DNA of 64,000 bases. It comes from Ypsolopha sequella. Taxonomy: Eukaryota; Arthropoda; Insecta; Lepidoptera; Ypsolophidae. Below are positions 8,694 to 17,673 of this stretch, in pieces; position 1 is the first letter of the stretch; each line of letters starts with the position of its first letter. The notes beneath the pieces were generated by a model. That model worked only from the letters and a program-made list of their open reading frames with translations. It was not told the origin of the DNA and made no database searches. The stretch is from the NCBI GenBank assembly GCA_934047225.1, contig OW203993.1, positions 26,116,069 through 26,180,068 of the forward strand, read 5' to 3'. The position numbers and the translations under genes are program-made.

Positions 8694-10736
8694 TTACACT
8701 AAGTTTTCTTTCACTAGAGCTTCTTTCACTAGAGCTTCTTTCACTAGAGCTTCTTTCACTAGAGGAGGGGGCGGCCATTGTCGCATGGGTTGTAGTTCAA
8801 AGTCATCAGACCTCCTCGCCGTCCCGTGGCTCGTCTCCACCGCCCGCGCCCCTGCCCTCACAGTAGTGTCCACCGCCGCCGCCGCCGCCGCCGATCGGGG
8901 CTCCGGAACAGTTAGTCGTTGTGATCGTCTGTACCGCCTTGTGATGATCCATGCGAGTATTCCGATTGCCGCTGCTCCCCAGAGCGAGTCGACACGAAAT
9001 ATAAATGTACATCGTGTGTAGAGAGCTCGTTTGGTAAATTCTCTCGTTGTCGTTGTCGCCGTTATTTCTCGTCTACGTCTTTAAGTTGGCTATCTAAGTT
9101 GGCGGACTCTTTGTAAGGGATGCCATGTAGAGTCACGTCTGCGATGTCGTTTATTGATGTTTTCAGAGATGGCACGTCAATCTCGCTTTTCATAAGCAGC
9201 CTGTTCTGGAAGAGGTTGTGGGCGTATATTGTCGAATCTCTTCCTTGAAGTATACAACCCTGACCTAGGGTAACAATGCTGGAACCGCTCGTCGTCACCG
9301 ATGTAATCCGATCTTCACATATTATTCTGATGACGCTTCTATCGCAGCATGTGCTAAGCCAGGAGTTCGCTGTGTGTAGTTGTACCCACTGTTCGTCGCA
9401 CCTCTCAATTATCATGTTACAAGTTAAGGCCGGCCTATGACTTATTAATTTTGCTTCGCACGGCGAATCTTCTGTATGAACGAATAAATTATGAATGGGT
9501 CGGCTATCAGTGCATACAAAATTGTTACTGCTTTTTTGAATACAGTTTGCTATTTCTTGCGCTTCCATATTTTATCCATAGGTATTTTTTCTAAAGTTGA
9601 CGGCCATGAATTCTGACGACCGTACAATTTTTCTTGTCTCCTTCTCATAGTATATCGGAAGTGGAATAACTCTGTAGATGGTAAAATACTCATCACTTGT
9701 TAGTGGAATGTGCATTTCAAATAAAAAATTATTTTCCGTGATTCTAGCCTTCACGTACAGCAATTTATATACATCTCTTATGTCGTTTTGCACATTTTCA
9801 ATGGGTAAAAACAATATCTTTGGTAGCCGTTCTGCTATATTTTTTAATTGTCTCATCATATAGTCTGGAGTAAAGAGGTGTGCATCGACGTGTCCTTGAT
9901 AGATGCCGGATAGAGTGCTGAAAAGCGTTTCTTGTGTCGTTCTCAAGTTCGTTACAAGAAGACATGCAGTTAAAGACACAGAGTTAAAATAATTCGCAGT
10001 TGTCATAATTTCGAGCTGTTGCTCCATTTTTCCAAATGATGAGTTTGTTTGCTGTGTGACCGACTGGATAGCTTCAAATTGTTGTCTCATTCGTATTTCG
10101 TTCTTCTTCATAGCATTATTTTCAATTTCGACGATGGACGTTTGATTTTTCAAGAGACCAAGTAAATAGTTTTCGTTCGACTGGATAGCTTTAATATAAT
10201 TTTCATACTTGTCAGCAAAGTTTTGATCCAAAATTCCAAACAGACTTCGTGCCAAGGATCCCACACCATTGATCAATCCACGTCTTCTTCTCTTAGTAAA
10301 GTGTTTTTGAGGTGTAAGAAGCATAACATTGTAGTTTTTAATCTGATCCATCTCGTGATCAAGTTGATTGGTAGTAGCCTGACACAGCGTCTTCTCCATA
10401 GTTTTGCATATACTTCTGACATGCTCCAAGTTTTTCTCCATAGTTTGTATGCCTTGCCAGTATTATGTCAGATTGTAATAAACTAAAAGGACCCATTCAT
10501 CGTGGACAAGTTGCATGTTACCGATTTTATCATAATAAATCGGTTGCTCCTTCCCCAACGAAATATACATCTGATGTTTGATTAGCGTTGGACCCAGGAA
10601 TTGCAGTAAATATCCACAGCATCAAAGTTAGCAAAGTCAGGAAAAGAGATCTCTTTCCCGGCTTCTTTCTCTCAGTTTTCCGCTCAGTTTCTCTCTCAGT
10701 TTTCTGCTTCGTACTCTTCTTAGTTTCCTTCTTCAT
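8694..10736 (-). pseudogene. Broken F-type envelope gene of an LTR retroelement
   Basis: The pieces follow in order on the minus strand. 10736-10530 encodes a basic leader and a hydrophobic signal peptide (LFLTLLTLMLWIFTA). 10441-9572 holds a furin-like RRRR site followed by a Gly-rich fusion-peptide-like segment (GLINGVGSLA), as in baculovirus F proteins and insect retroelement Env. 9568-9062 is a Cys-containing ectodomain. In another frame, about 9020-8950 encodes a membrane segment (GAAAIGILAWIIT) and then a tail ending at 8694. Breaks seen are an in-frame stop at 9572-9574, a stop near 10475, a frame change near 10530 and another near 9070. The tail ends in four LVKEA repeats encoded by a 15-bp tandem repeat. 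The protein would mediate membrane fusion if intact; this copy is not intact. Confidence 0.75.
8706..8765. repeat. 15-bp tandem repeat, four copies
   Basis: ttctttcactagagc is repeated head to tail with almost no change between copies. On the minus strand it reads in frame as repeated LVKEA at the end of the envelope cytoplasmic tail. Confidence 0.85.
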
Positions 10737-10743
10737 AGTCTTC

Positions 10744-10980
10744 TCAGTTTTTTTTCTTTGATTGTTTTTTGATATCTTGCCCCGCTCTTGACAGTAAAGT
10801 TGATGTCGGTGGTTGTTCTTCTTCTTTTGGCAGTTTGACTATAGGTCGCTTCATTATTCCATTCTTAGTTCTTAAAGTAACTACCCGAACGTAACCATCT
10901 TTGCCCGGATGTAGCTCTACCACGCGACCCATAGGCCATTTTCCTTGTGGCATTAAACTATTTTCTCGTATCAAAACCAC
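10744..10980 (-). pseudogene. C-terminal end of BEL/Pao polyprotein (DUF5641-like)
   Basis: The 78 residues MVLIRENSLMPQGKWPMGRV, then HPGKDGYVRVVTLRT and KRPIVKL, match the pattern of the DUF5641 domain that closes BEL/Pao polyproteins after the integrase. The frame stops 8 bp before the envelope start. Upstream on the same strand the related frame continues to about 11040 (IEKGDVV) but is interrupted by a stop. Reverse transcriptase and integrase are absent, so the element is truncated at its 5' side where it meets Jockey-like sequence. Confidence 0.7.
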
Positions 10981-11109
10981 ATCACCCTTCTCAATATCAC
11001 AAATAGCAATAATTTAATTTTGAATATCCACTGAACGGTAGCTTGCATTCTTTTTCCCTTGCTCAATGTGTTTCTTTAAAATCAAATCTCCCGCGTCAAT
11101 TCGCAGCCT

Positions 11110-12567
11110 GTATAAATCCAGAGCCGGTGTCAGAGCTGGGGTTTTCTTCAGCTGGGCGAAGAAGATGCAGCCGGGGGGCGTCCTGCTCTTGCCCGGATCG
11201 GCTTACAGTACTCCGCCCCGAAGCAGAGTTCCGCCAGTGCTTCTACGAGCTTCGGTGTTTGCGGGGAGGCCACGGATTGCAACTTTGAGGCTGCGTTCTG
11301 CTGGGAGCGAGTAGGAGAACCACTTCACCCCGTGGTTTCTCTCGAGGTTGTTTAGGTACCGCTGCAGGATGCGGTACTCGTCATCGTTGGTAGGCGTGAC
11401 ACGCACTCCTTGTTGGAAGGCGCGTGCGTTAAGCGCTCTTCCGAGCTGCGTGGCAATCTCCTTGATGTGGTGGCGCCAGTTAGGCAGCTTGTCCACAACC
11501 ATTGGAGGGTAGCGCAGCTTTTTGGAGGTTGAGGCTTAAGCTGGGGAGGGCGGCGCTGGGACGGGCGGGGGCGGTGCACGCGATGTGGTTGCCCGTGGTG
11601 CGGTTGCACGTGGCGCGGTTGCACGTGGCGCGGTTGCACGTGGTGCGGTTGCACGCAGTGCGGTTGCACGCAGTGCGGTTGCACGCAGCGCGGTTTCACG
11701 CGGCGTGGTTGCACGTGGCGTGCGTGTACGTGTTGCGGCTGCACGCGGCGCGGCTGTGCGTGGTGCAGGGGCAGGCGGCTCAATTGGGCGCGGCAGGGCG
11801 TATGATGTGAAAGCATGTGGTTGCCCAAATAGAGGGCGGTCAGGGCGCGGTCTCTGCGTCACCGAGAGGCGTGTAGGCGGCAGCTGTAGTGGCGGTCGCT
11901 GTTGTGCGACGACGGCTGTTATGGCAGCGTATGAGGAGTGTACGGGAGACGGTGCATCGCAGATCCGCTTCTCTGCGTTTTCCGTTCCCGAGCCACTTAA
12001 CTCGAGCGCCCTCTTAGTACTCTCTCTTGGCAGGGGGAGTATGCTCAGCGGCAGGGTTGCAGCCAGCTGGCGAGTTGCTGCAGTGCGGCGTGCGACATCA
12101 TCGGATGAGGGTCCGTCTGTCGTAAGTTGCTCTCGGCGGTAATTACTCTCGCGTAGGTGGGACGTGATAGCCTCATCAAGTTCGAGCCCACGAACTGGAG
12201 AGTTGATCTGGGCGAGCTCGGAGGGTGCGGCGTACTCCGTGCTTGCGGAGGCCAACTCATGAAATGAGTGCGCTCGGCTGGGGGTCGAAGTTATCGACCC
12301 TTGGGGCAGGTTCAGCTGAGTTGGGTCATTCTCGGTGGCCGACATCTTTGAAGCTTCCGAGGAATGCGACGTCGAGGTGGCTTCCGAGGCGGTCGGAGTC
12401 GGCGTGAACTCCGAGGTGTTCATCGTCGACGACGAGGTGGCAGCATCGGCGATGTTCGAACCCTCGGGGGTTCGCGAACGCGAACGCCCTGAGAAGGGCT
12501 GTTTTGGCCGCTCATTGTAATAATCACATAAGACAGGACTACCTTTATATCCACCCATACACAACAC
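11110..12567 (-). pseudogene. Jockey-type LINE ORF1 (gag-like), truncated
   Basis: The 343-aa frame 12567-11536 is Ser/Thr/Pro-rich. It is followed in another frame by 11502-11203, which carries the PRE_C2HC-type domain of Jockey ORF1 proteins (DDEYRILQRYLNNLERNHG, WFSYSLPAERSLKVAIRGLP). The zinc-knuckle region expected next is missing: the sequence switches to BEL/Pao material near 11040-11110. A frameshift lies near 11500. The 5' part includes an APRAT-type pentapeptide repeat encoded by a 15-bp minisatellite. The product would be an RNA-binding protein of the LINE particle. Plus-strand frames over this region (11585-12142 and others) are antisense shadows of the repeat. Confidence 0.7.
11585..11760. 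repeat. 15-bp minisatellite inside LINE ORF1
   Basis: About ten units of the type gcggttgcacgtggc, with variation among cgtggc, cgcagt and cgcggc. On the minus strand they encode APRAT/ALRAT repeats. Confidence 0.8.
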
Positions 12568-12790
12568 GTAAACAAAGTTCCCTGCGGATGTCGCCAGTGA
12601 GCACTTTAGATTTCATCTTCACTACATAGTCGACTGTCAAATATAATCAAATAATAGACAAAGTCGCTTCTCGCTGTCTGTCTGTCCCTATGTATGCTTA
12701 GATCTTTAAAACTACGCAACGGATTTTGATGCGGTTTTATTTAAATAGATAGAGTGATTCAAGAGGAAGGTTTATATGTATAATACTATA

Positions 12791-13277
12791 TGTACAAGGT
12801 GTCTGGTGGCAGATGTATGTTTTCTAAATTAAATAAAAAAATAACTGTTCGACATAATAGTTTTAATAAAAGTGTTAAAAGATAGAGTAATCATGCGGAT
12901 TTCATTTTTTAAAGATTAAAGATTATTTTCGGGGGTCCTTGACGATCGGCTAGGCCCTGGCCGTGGTGTGTTCATAGCCGAACCAGTTGCGCGGAACCTC
13001 TCACCCACGAACGAATTAAATTCACTTTCGGCCCATCACTTATCCGTCGAATATTGAAGTGTGAACAAAACTTTCGGCGAGCGAGTACGTAAGAATTGTG
13101 ACGATTGAAAAATGCTTCGATAGCGAACGCGCGATGCTCACCCGACCACTGTGGCATCGTGACTGAGAAATCCGCACGATCAGTGATTCTAGTGACACTA
13201 CCCTCCCCCCCCCGCACCGTTTATAACTTTTTGAGATATTCGTGTTTTAAAATATAAATCTGCCACCAGACACCCTG
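12791..13277. mobile_element. 487-bp element with inverted ends and 12-bp target duplication
   Basis: The ends are inverted: ggtgtctggtggcagat near 12798 and its reverse complement atctgccaccagacacc near 13258. The direct repeat tataatactata flanks it on both sides (12779-12790 and 13278-13289). Inside, on the minus strand, is a DUF4817-like helix-turn-helix fragment. A 12-bp duplication is unlike the TA duplication of Tc1/mariner elements, although the palindromic AT-rich target makes the exact length uncertain. Confidence 0.7.
12972..13217 (-). pseudogene. DUF4817-like helix-turn-helix fragment
   Basis: The frame reads MPQWSGEHRAFAIEAFF, then VLARRKFCSHFNI and LIRSWVRG. This resembles the N-terminal DNA-binding helix-turn-helix (DUF4817) found ahead of IS630/mariner-like transposase domains in insects. 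No DDE catalytic domain follows. The frame is embedded in the short inverted-repeat element, which suggests a deletion derivative of a larger transposon. Confidence 0.6.
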
Positions 13278-13390
13278 TATAATACTATAATAATAATATA
13301 GTAGAGAAAACCTGATAGTTTTAGAGGTTAAAGACATTCTGTAGTATATTTAGTATCAGCATTGCACCCGTGTGAAGCTGGGGCGGGTCG

Positions 13391-13670
13391 CTAGTGACTT
13401 ATAATACTGTAATTTTCAGCAAAATTAATTTGCATTATTGTTTTTGTGTCCAGTATGTGTGCCTTGGACTCTTCAAAAAACTTGGACTGTTGTGGTTTTA
13501 CAAAGCAGTGTACTTTAAACTTGTTCGTCTGTTCTTCTATTTCTCTGATAAGTTTTTCTTTAGTGCCCTTTATTTCTTGTAATTGCAATCAGCCATCCGT
13601 TGACTTTGCCCATTGCTTCCATTTAATATCGGCGCTTAGATCATCTTTTATATTCACAATATTCCAAACA
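13391..13670 (-). pseudogene. Transposase-like fragment
   Basis: A 65-aa frame has KVHCFVKPQQSKFFEESK followed by MQINFAENYS. I associate this pattern (conserved Asp/Asn-Phe-Glu-Asn-Tyr after a short loop) with a repetitive DDE-type family in insects. It is truncated at 13391 by the neighbouring repeat. The upstream part (KDDLSADIKWKQWAK) continues in frame across a stop near 13590. Confidence 0.35.
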
Positions 13671-13754
13671 TAAAAACAACATGTACATACATTCATTGGT
13701 CATACAGACTTCATTGTTGACATCGCAGCAATTCCGAAGGTTTTAATCCAGAAT

Positions 13755-14665
13755 TGAAATAAAAAAAATAAACTTTATATTTTCGATATATTTCGGTCTC
13801 ATCAGTGAGGCCGTCATCAGTCGAGTGGTTGACAGGTGGGAAATAATAAAAAAATAATATATATGAAAAAGAGTTGATACAATCTGAAAAGGTTATGTTA
13901 GCATCTATTTTTGTTAAAAAAGACGTAAAATAAAAAATAAAAAAAAGGTGGTAAAATTAAAAAAAGAAGCAGTTTGGAGGGGAGTACTTGCTGATTGGGT
14001 CATTCGGTCGAGTCTGTCAGTGCTGCCTGTTGAGTCCGGGTCCATAGTGTGCGCCAAGTGACCAGATATATGATGTCTCCCAGGTCCTGAGTTCTATGTC
14101 GGTCAATGGTGGAGTGAATGATTTAATGATACTGACTGTGAAGCAGTTGTTAAAAAGTTGGTTGTGGAGGCGGGTGTGTGTAGGGATGGGTAGGATGTTG
14201 TTTTGTATAGTGTCTGATGTGTGTCCTTGGTGGTTCATGCGGATGTGTAATGGGTTTTTGGTTTCACCTATGTAGAATGCCGGGCAATGTCGGCATTCCA
14301 ATAGGTAGATGCATGCAGTTTTCAGTTTTGCAAGTCGTGTTCGATTGTGTTTTGTATGTGTTTGTGGTGTGGTGTGTATTGATTTGTGTGGCTGTATTGA
14401 TAAGAATGCAAGTTTTACAGCGTGGCCGTCGGCATGGGGAGGTGCCAGTATATGAGTTTAAATTTTGGATGTCAGTAGGTTGTTTAGTTTTATTGAGTGT
14501 GCATCTGAGGTTTCTGTTCTGTCTGTAGCAGATTTGTGGGGTGTTGGGTAGTAAGTGTCTTGTTTTGTCGTTTTGTCTGAGAATGGCTAAATTGTCGTTG
14601 ATTAGTGTTTTAAGTTTGTGGCTGCCGACCGTGAAAGTATGTGGTAATTAATCGTGTTTGGTTGT
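13755..14665 (-). pseudogene. Penelope-like retroelement, 3' end with GIY-YIG endonuclease
   Basis: The frame 14301-14017 has CRHCPAFYIGETKNPLHIRM and a following His, the GIY-YIG endonuclease core of Penelope-like elements. Upstream, in a second frame (about 14530-14300), is the Cys-rich linker PCRRPRCKTC that links reverse transcriptase to endonuclease. Further upstream, VGSHKLKTLINDNLAILRQN fits the end of the RT. One frameshift lies near 14300. The stretch 13755-14016 with 'ggccgtcatcagtcgagtgg' is probably 3' UTR. The element is 5'-truncated; the RT catalytic part is absent. Confidence 0.75.
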
Positions 14666-15540
14666 TGGAGGTGTTCGAATGTCTGTTGTTTCTGTGAAAT
14701 CTTGGTCTGTTGTGTATGTGTATTTGTAAGAAATTGTGTAAGAAATCTGCTAAATTTTCATCTAGCATCAAATTACTGTCAAGAAGTGATGGAGTAAAAT
14801 CTCTTGAAATTAGGTGTTGGGCATTTTGAACAAAATTTTGATTTTGCTGTGTGCCTTGAAGCAGCGATTGAGGATCTCTTGAAATTTGATCTTCGTCATT
14901 TTCAACTAAATTTTGATTTTGCAATGAATCGGAAACTTACATTGTACATCTTTAATGTACATTATGCTTGCAATAAACATATTGAGTATTAAAAACTGAA
15001 AAAAAATGTTCGGGAACAGCACTGGGATTATAGGGATAAATTCCACATGATTCTAAACCGGAAATTCCGTTGGATATAGTGGCAGCTTTAACCCAAGCCC
15101 TTCCAATCAGTTCAGCCACGTCGTTGCGAGTCAATTTCTTGCTTTTCACTATATATGCCTTTGCTTCTTGTGCAAAATAAATCTTCAGAGGGTTAAAAAA
15201 GGCTCTATCAAGTGGCTGAAGAGCATGCGTTGTGTGGCTTGGTAGGCATAACAGTATAACGTCATTTTCCCTAGCCATTTCCAGCAGGCGTATATTGTTG
15301 CTATGTGAACTGTGACCATCTGGTACCAAAAGAGTCTTTCGAGGGCTTTTGTGGCGCAGAAACACTTCTTCAAACCACTTCATGAAAAGGTCTGCGTTAA
15401 TGTGTGAAGATTTCTTGTTCATATATAGGGTTACATAAAAATAATTGGCTAAACTCAAACCAGAGGTACTGTTCATGTATAAAAACAAAACTGTGGAATT
15501 AGTTTTTGGAAATTCTAAAAGCAAAATATTTGACGCGAGA
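14665..15540 (-). pseudogene. Pogo/jerky-like DDE transposase, C-terminal half
   Basis: The frame read down from about 15540 has LLLEFPKTNSTVLFLYMNST, then LLVPDGHSSHSNN (catalytic Asp), ALQPLDRAFFNPLK and a GLESCGIYPYNP end. These are hallmarks of DDE_1 superfamily transposases. The first catalytic Asp region is lost: at 15540 the sequence changes abruptly to very G+C-rich DNA. At the 3' side a separate frame (14924-14610) holds two near-repeats around QNQNLVENDEDQISRD and QNQNFVQNAQHLISRD. It may be the protein's tail, displaced by a ~58-bp insertion that contains tgtacattaaagatgtaca. Confidence 0.7.
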
Positions 15541-15639
15541 GCCGCCGCGCCGCGGGCCCGCGGGCCGTTTCGTCGGCCGGCTGCTCCCCCCTCGACAGAT
15601 ACATAACACACCTGATCAAGTCGCCTAGACAACTAGCCA

Positions 15640-15784
15640 CCTTATCGTCTAACATCAACATCTACCGCTATCGCTTTCAAACGTATCATGATTGTTTATA
15701 AATTGCGTCACACATCATTTGAAAAGCGATTGACACACGTTTGAAAGCGATAGCGATAGATTTTGTTGACGTTAGACGATAAGG
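15640..15784. repeat. 145-bp MITE with 45-bp inverted arms
   Basis: ccttatcgtctaacatcaac...cgctttcaaacgt (15640-15684) is mirrored by acgtttgaaagcg...gttagacgataagg (15737-15784) with three or four differences. The loop is about 50 bp and non-coding. Confidence 0.8.
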
Positions 15785-16103
15785 TCTCGGGCCGGTTCAA
15801 TAAAATCCCGTTTTGAACTGTCATTTTGCTAATACCTTAATATTTTGTTTGGAAATATTATTTTTAATTTAATTATCTGCCTATCACCGTAACGTAACAG
15901 CATTCAATAAAACACATTTTCATTCGCTTCTCTTAATCAATACCAAAATGACTTTTAGGTGGAATTCAGAGTTTATCGTTTTGGTAAAAGAACACAAAAT
16001 TAGAAATGTGTGTGCGTGCTGAACTTATTGCTAGCGTCTGGCACGATAACTATCTACTTAGGTATCGAAAGTACAGATACGAGTGATAAAAGTTAAATTA
16101 TTT
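15785..16103. other. Non-coding spacer
   Basis: A+T-rich DNA without a recognisable frame, leading up to the Pol III unit at 16104. Confidence 0.35.
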
Positions 16104-16182
16104 ACCTCGGTGGCGCAATTGGTAGCGCGCTTGTCTTGATAACAAGAGGTCGCAGGTTCGAATCCTGGCCCGGGGAATTTTT
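16104..16182 (+). tRNA. tRNA-like Pol III unit, probably a tRNA pseudogene
   Basis: The unit has an A box (tggcgcaattggtagcg at 16111-16127), a consensus B box (ggttcgaatcc at 16155-16165) and a TTTTTT terminator at 16178-16183. D arm GCGC/GCGC and anticodon arm CTTGT/ACAAG pair perfectly. The seven-base loop CTTGATA puts TGA in the anticodon position. That would mean Ser, but there is no long variable arm and base 37 is T. The T stem closes cleanly only if one G near 16168 is treated as an insertion; the acceptor then pairs except at its first position. The promoter elements look intact, the tRNA does not. Confidence 0.6.
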
Positions 16183-16183
16183 T

Positions 16184-16910
16184 CAAATTCTTGTCTTTGG
16201 ATTTGTTTCTGATTGATATTTTCTAGTTTGTAAAGCACTCTAAATAATATTAATTGTTGGTTTGTTTTCTTGATTCTTTGTTGAAGTAAATTCTTGAGGC
16301 ATTATTAAAGATCGCTGTATTAAAGCAAAGAAGAAAAATCTTCGTGAAACAAAATCAAATGTCATTGTCATTATATTTATCATAATGCCTTCATGGATAT
16401 CTGGATTCTACGTGAAAGTGGCCAATTGAAAACAGATACACATACACAACAAATCCGTATGTTACACGCATACTTGTTTTAGTGCTAGTCAATAAATAAT
16501 TCCGTCATTTTTATTTTCACTCGAAATTCATCTTAGAAATTTAAGGTTGGCATTTTTATACTTAGTCAATAAATAACAATTCCTGTCAAATCTCTTAATG
16601 TTTTTTTAATGTCTTCATTTTTATACTTAGTCAATAATATTTTTCTCCAATTTTCTTTCTTGTCAATACTTTTGTTATAGTCATTTTTATACCTAGTAAT
16701 TTTTCATTGTAGACCTTGAAACGGTTAAACTAGCCGGCGGAGATGACTATCAATAGCTGGCTTCCGTTTAAAAAGAAAAAATAAATAAATAAAATTAACT
16801 CGAAAAAAATAATCAGGCCTAAATTGAACTCAAAGAATAAATAAAAAAGATTACAGCAATGAGACTAACTAGAAAGTTTACAAATAAGAAAATTTTAACG
16901 TTAACATAGA
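16184..16910. repeat. A+T-rich spacer with repeated 'tttttatacttagtcaata'
   Basis: Three to four spaced copies of a phrase like catttttatacttagtcaat occur near 16488, 16552, 16618 and (partly) 16682. There is no coding frame. Confidence 0.5.
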
Positions 16911-17673
16911 TATCGCACCTCCGTTCAAATATTGTCACAACTAAAAAACTAATTGTTGAGAAAAACGCATTTGAAATTGACACTTTCGTTTTTTTTTACT
17001 TTTCTGCTCTTAACACGAAAACAAAAAAAAATACTTTGATATGTTCTATAGAAAGTTTCTTTGGTTTTTAAAGCTCTATAAAATGAAATATTAAATTATC
17101 TGAAAACATGCAAAAAAAAAACGAAATTTTGAGTTATGACACTATATTGATAAAAAAAACAAAAAAGTTAGCAAAATCATGTTTATTTAAGTGTATTATT
17201 AGACATCTAACATGCACGTAACAGAACATTCTGAACAAAAAAAAATATAAATGTTATCAAAACTAAACAGACAATTCTTGTATTTATTAAATCTTTCATA
17301 ATAATCATAAAACTGATCCAAAACTTCTCTGAAAGTAATAATTCTCAAAAATGTTTCATAGCAATCATTTCTCTCTTTTAATATCTCTCTTTAGCAGTCA
17401 TGTTTCTGTATAATCAACAATACGTTAAAAACAGACAATTCTTGTACATATAAATCTTACACAAAGACCACAAAACTTATTCAAAATGTATTTAAAAGTA
17501 TACTCTAAACTGTTTCATACTAATCATTTATACTATAGTCAACAATTGTTTAAACTGTTTTAAAGCATCCATCTCTCTTTATCTTTCTTTTATATAATCA
17601 ACAACAATACTTAAAGAATGCAATATAATTAAGTAAATCTTCCAAAAATATTTGTGTTCTTAAGTAAATCTAT

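Larger units (their letters stand above)
12605..13397. repeat. RTE-like interspersed repeat, split by a 487-bp insertion
   Basis: The string 'ctgtctgtctgtccctatgtatgc', then 'aaactacgcaacggattttg' and the tail 'gtgtgaagctggggcgggtcgctagt' make up a repeat common in lepidopteran genomes. It resumes after 13289 exactly where it was interrupted at 12790, which shows that the inner element is younger. Confidence 0.6.

Noticed and set aside
8785..9021. Gly/Ala-rich frames on both strands
   Set aside because: Result from a GCC/GGC run in the envelope cytoplasmic tail; the frame with the membrane segment is the meaningful one.
11585..12142. Long plus-strand open frame rich in Val-Ala-Arg repeats
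   Set aside because: It is the antisense reading of the 15-bp minisatellite inside the minus-strand LINE ORF1.
14217..14528. 103-aa plus-strand frame rich in Val and Cys
   Set aside because: Antisense of the Penelope GIY-YIG/Cys-linker region, which has clear motifs on the minus strand.
16104..16182. Reading the unit as tRNA-Ile(GAT)
   Set aside because: GATAAC occurs in the loop region, but pairing of CTTGT with ACAAG places TGA, not GAT, at positions 34-36; an extra T would have to be removed to obtain Ile.
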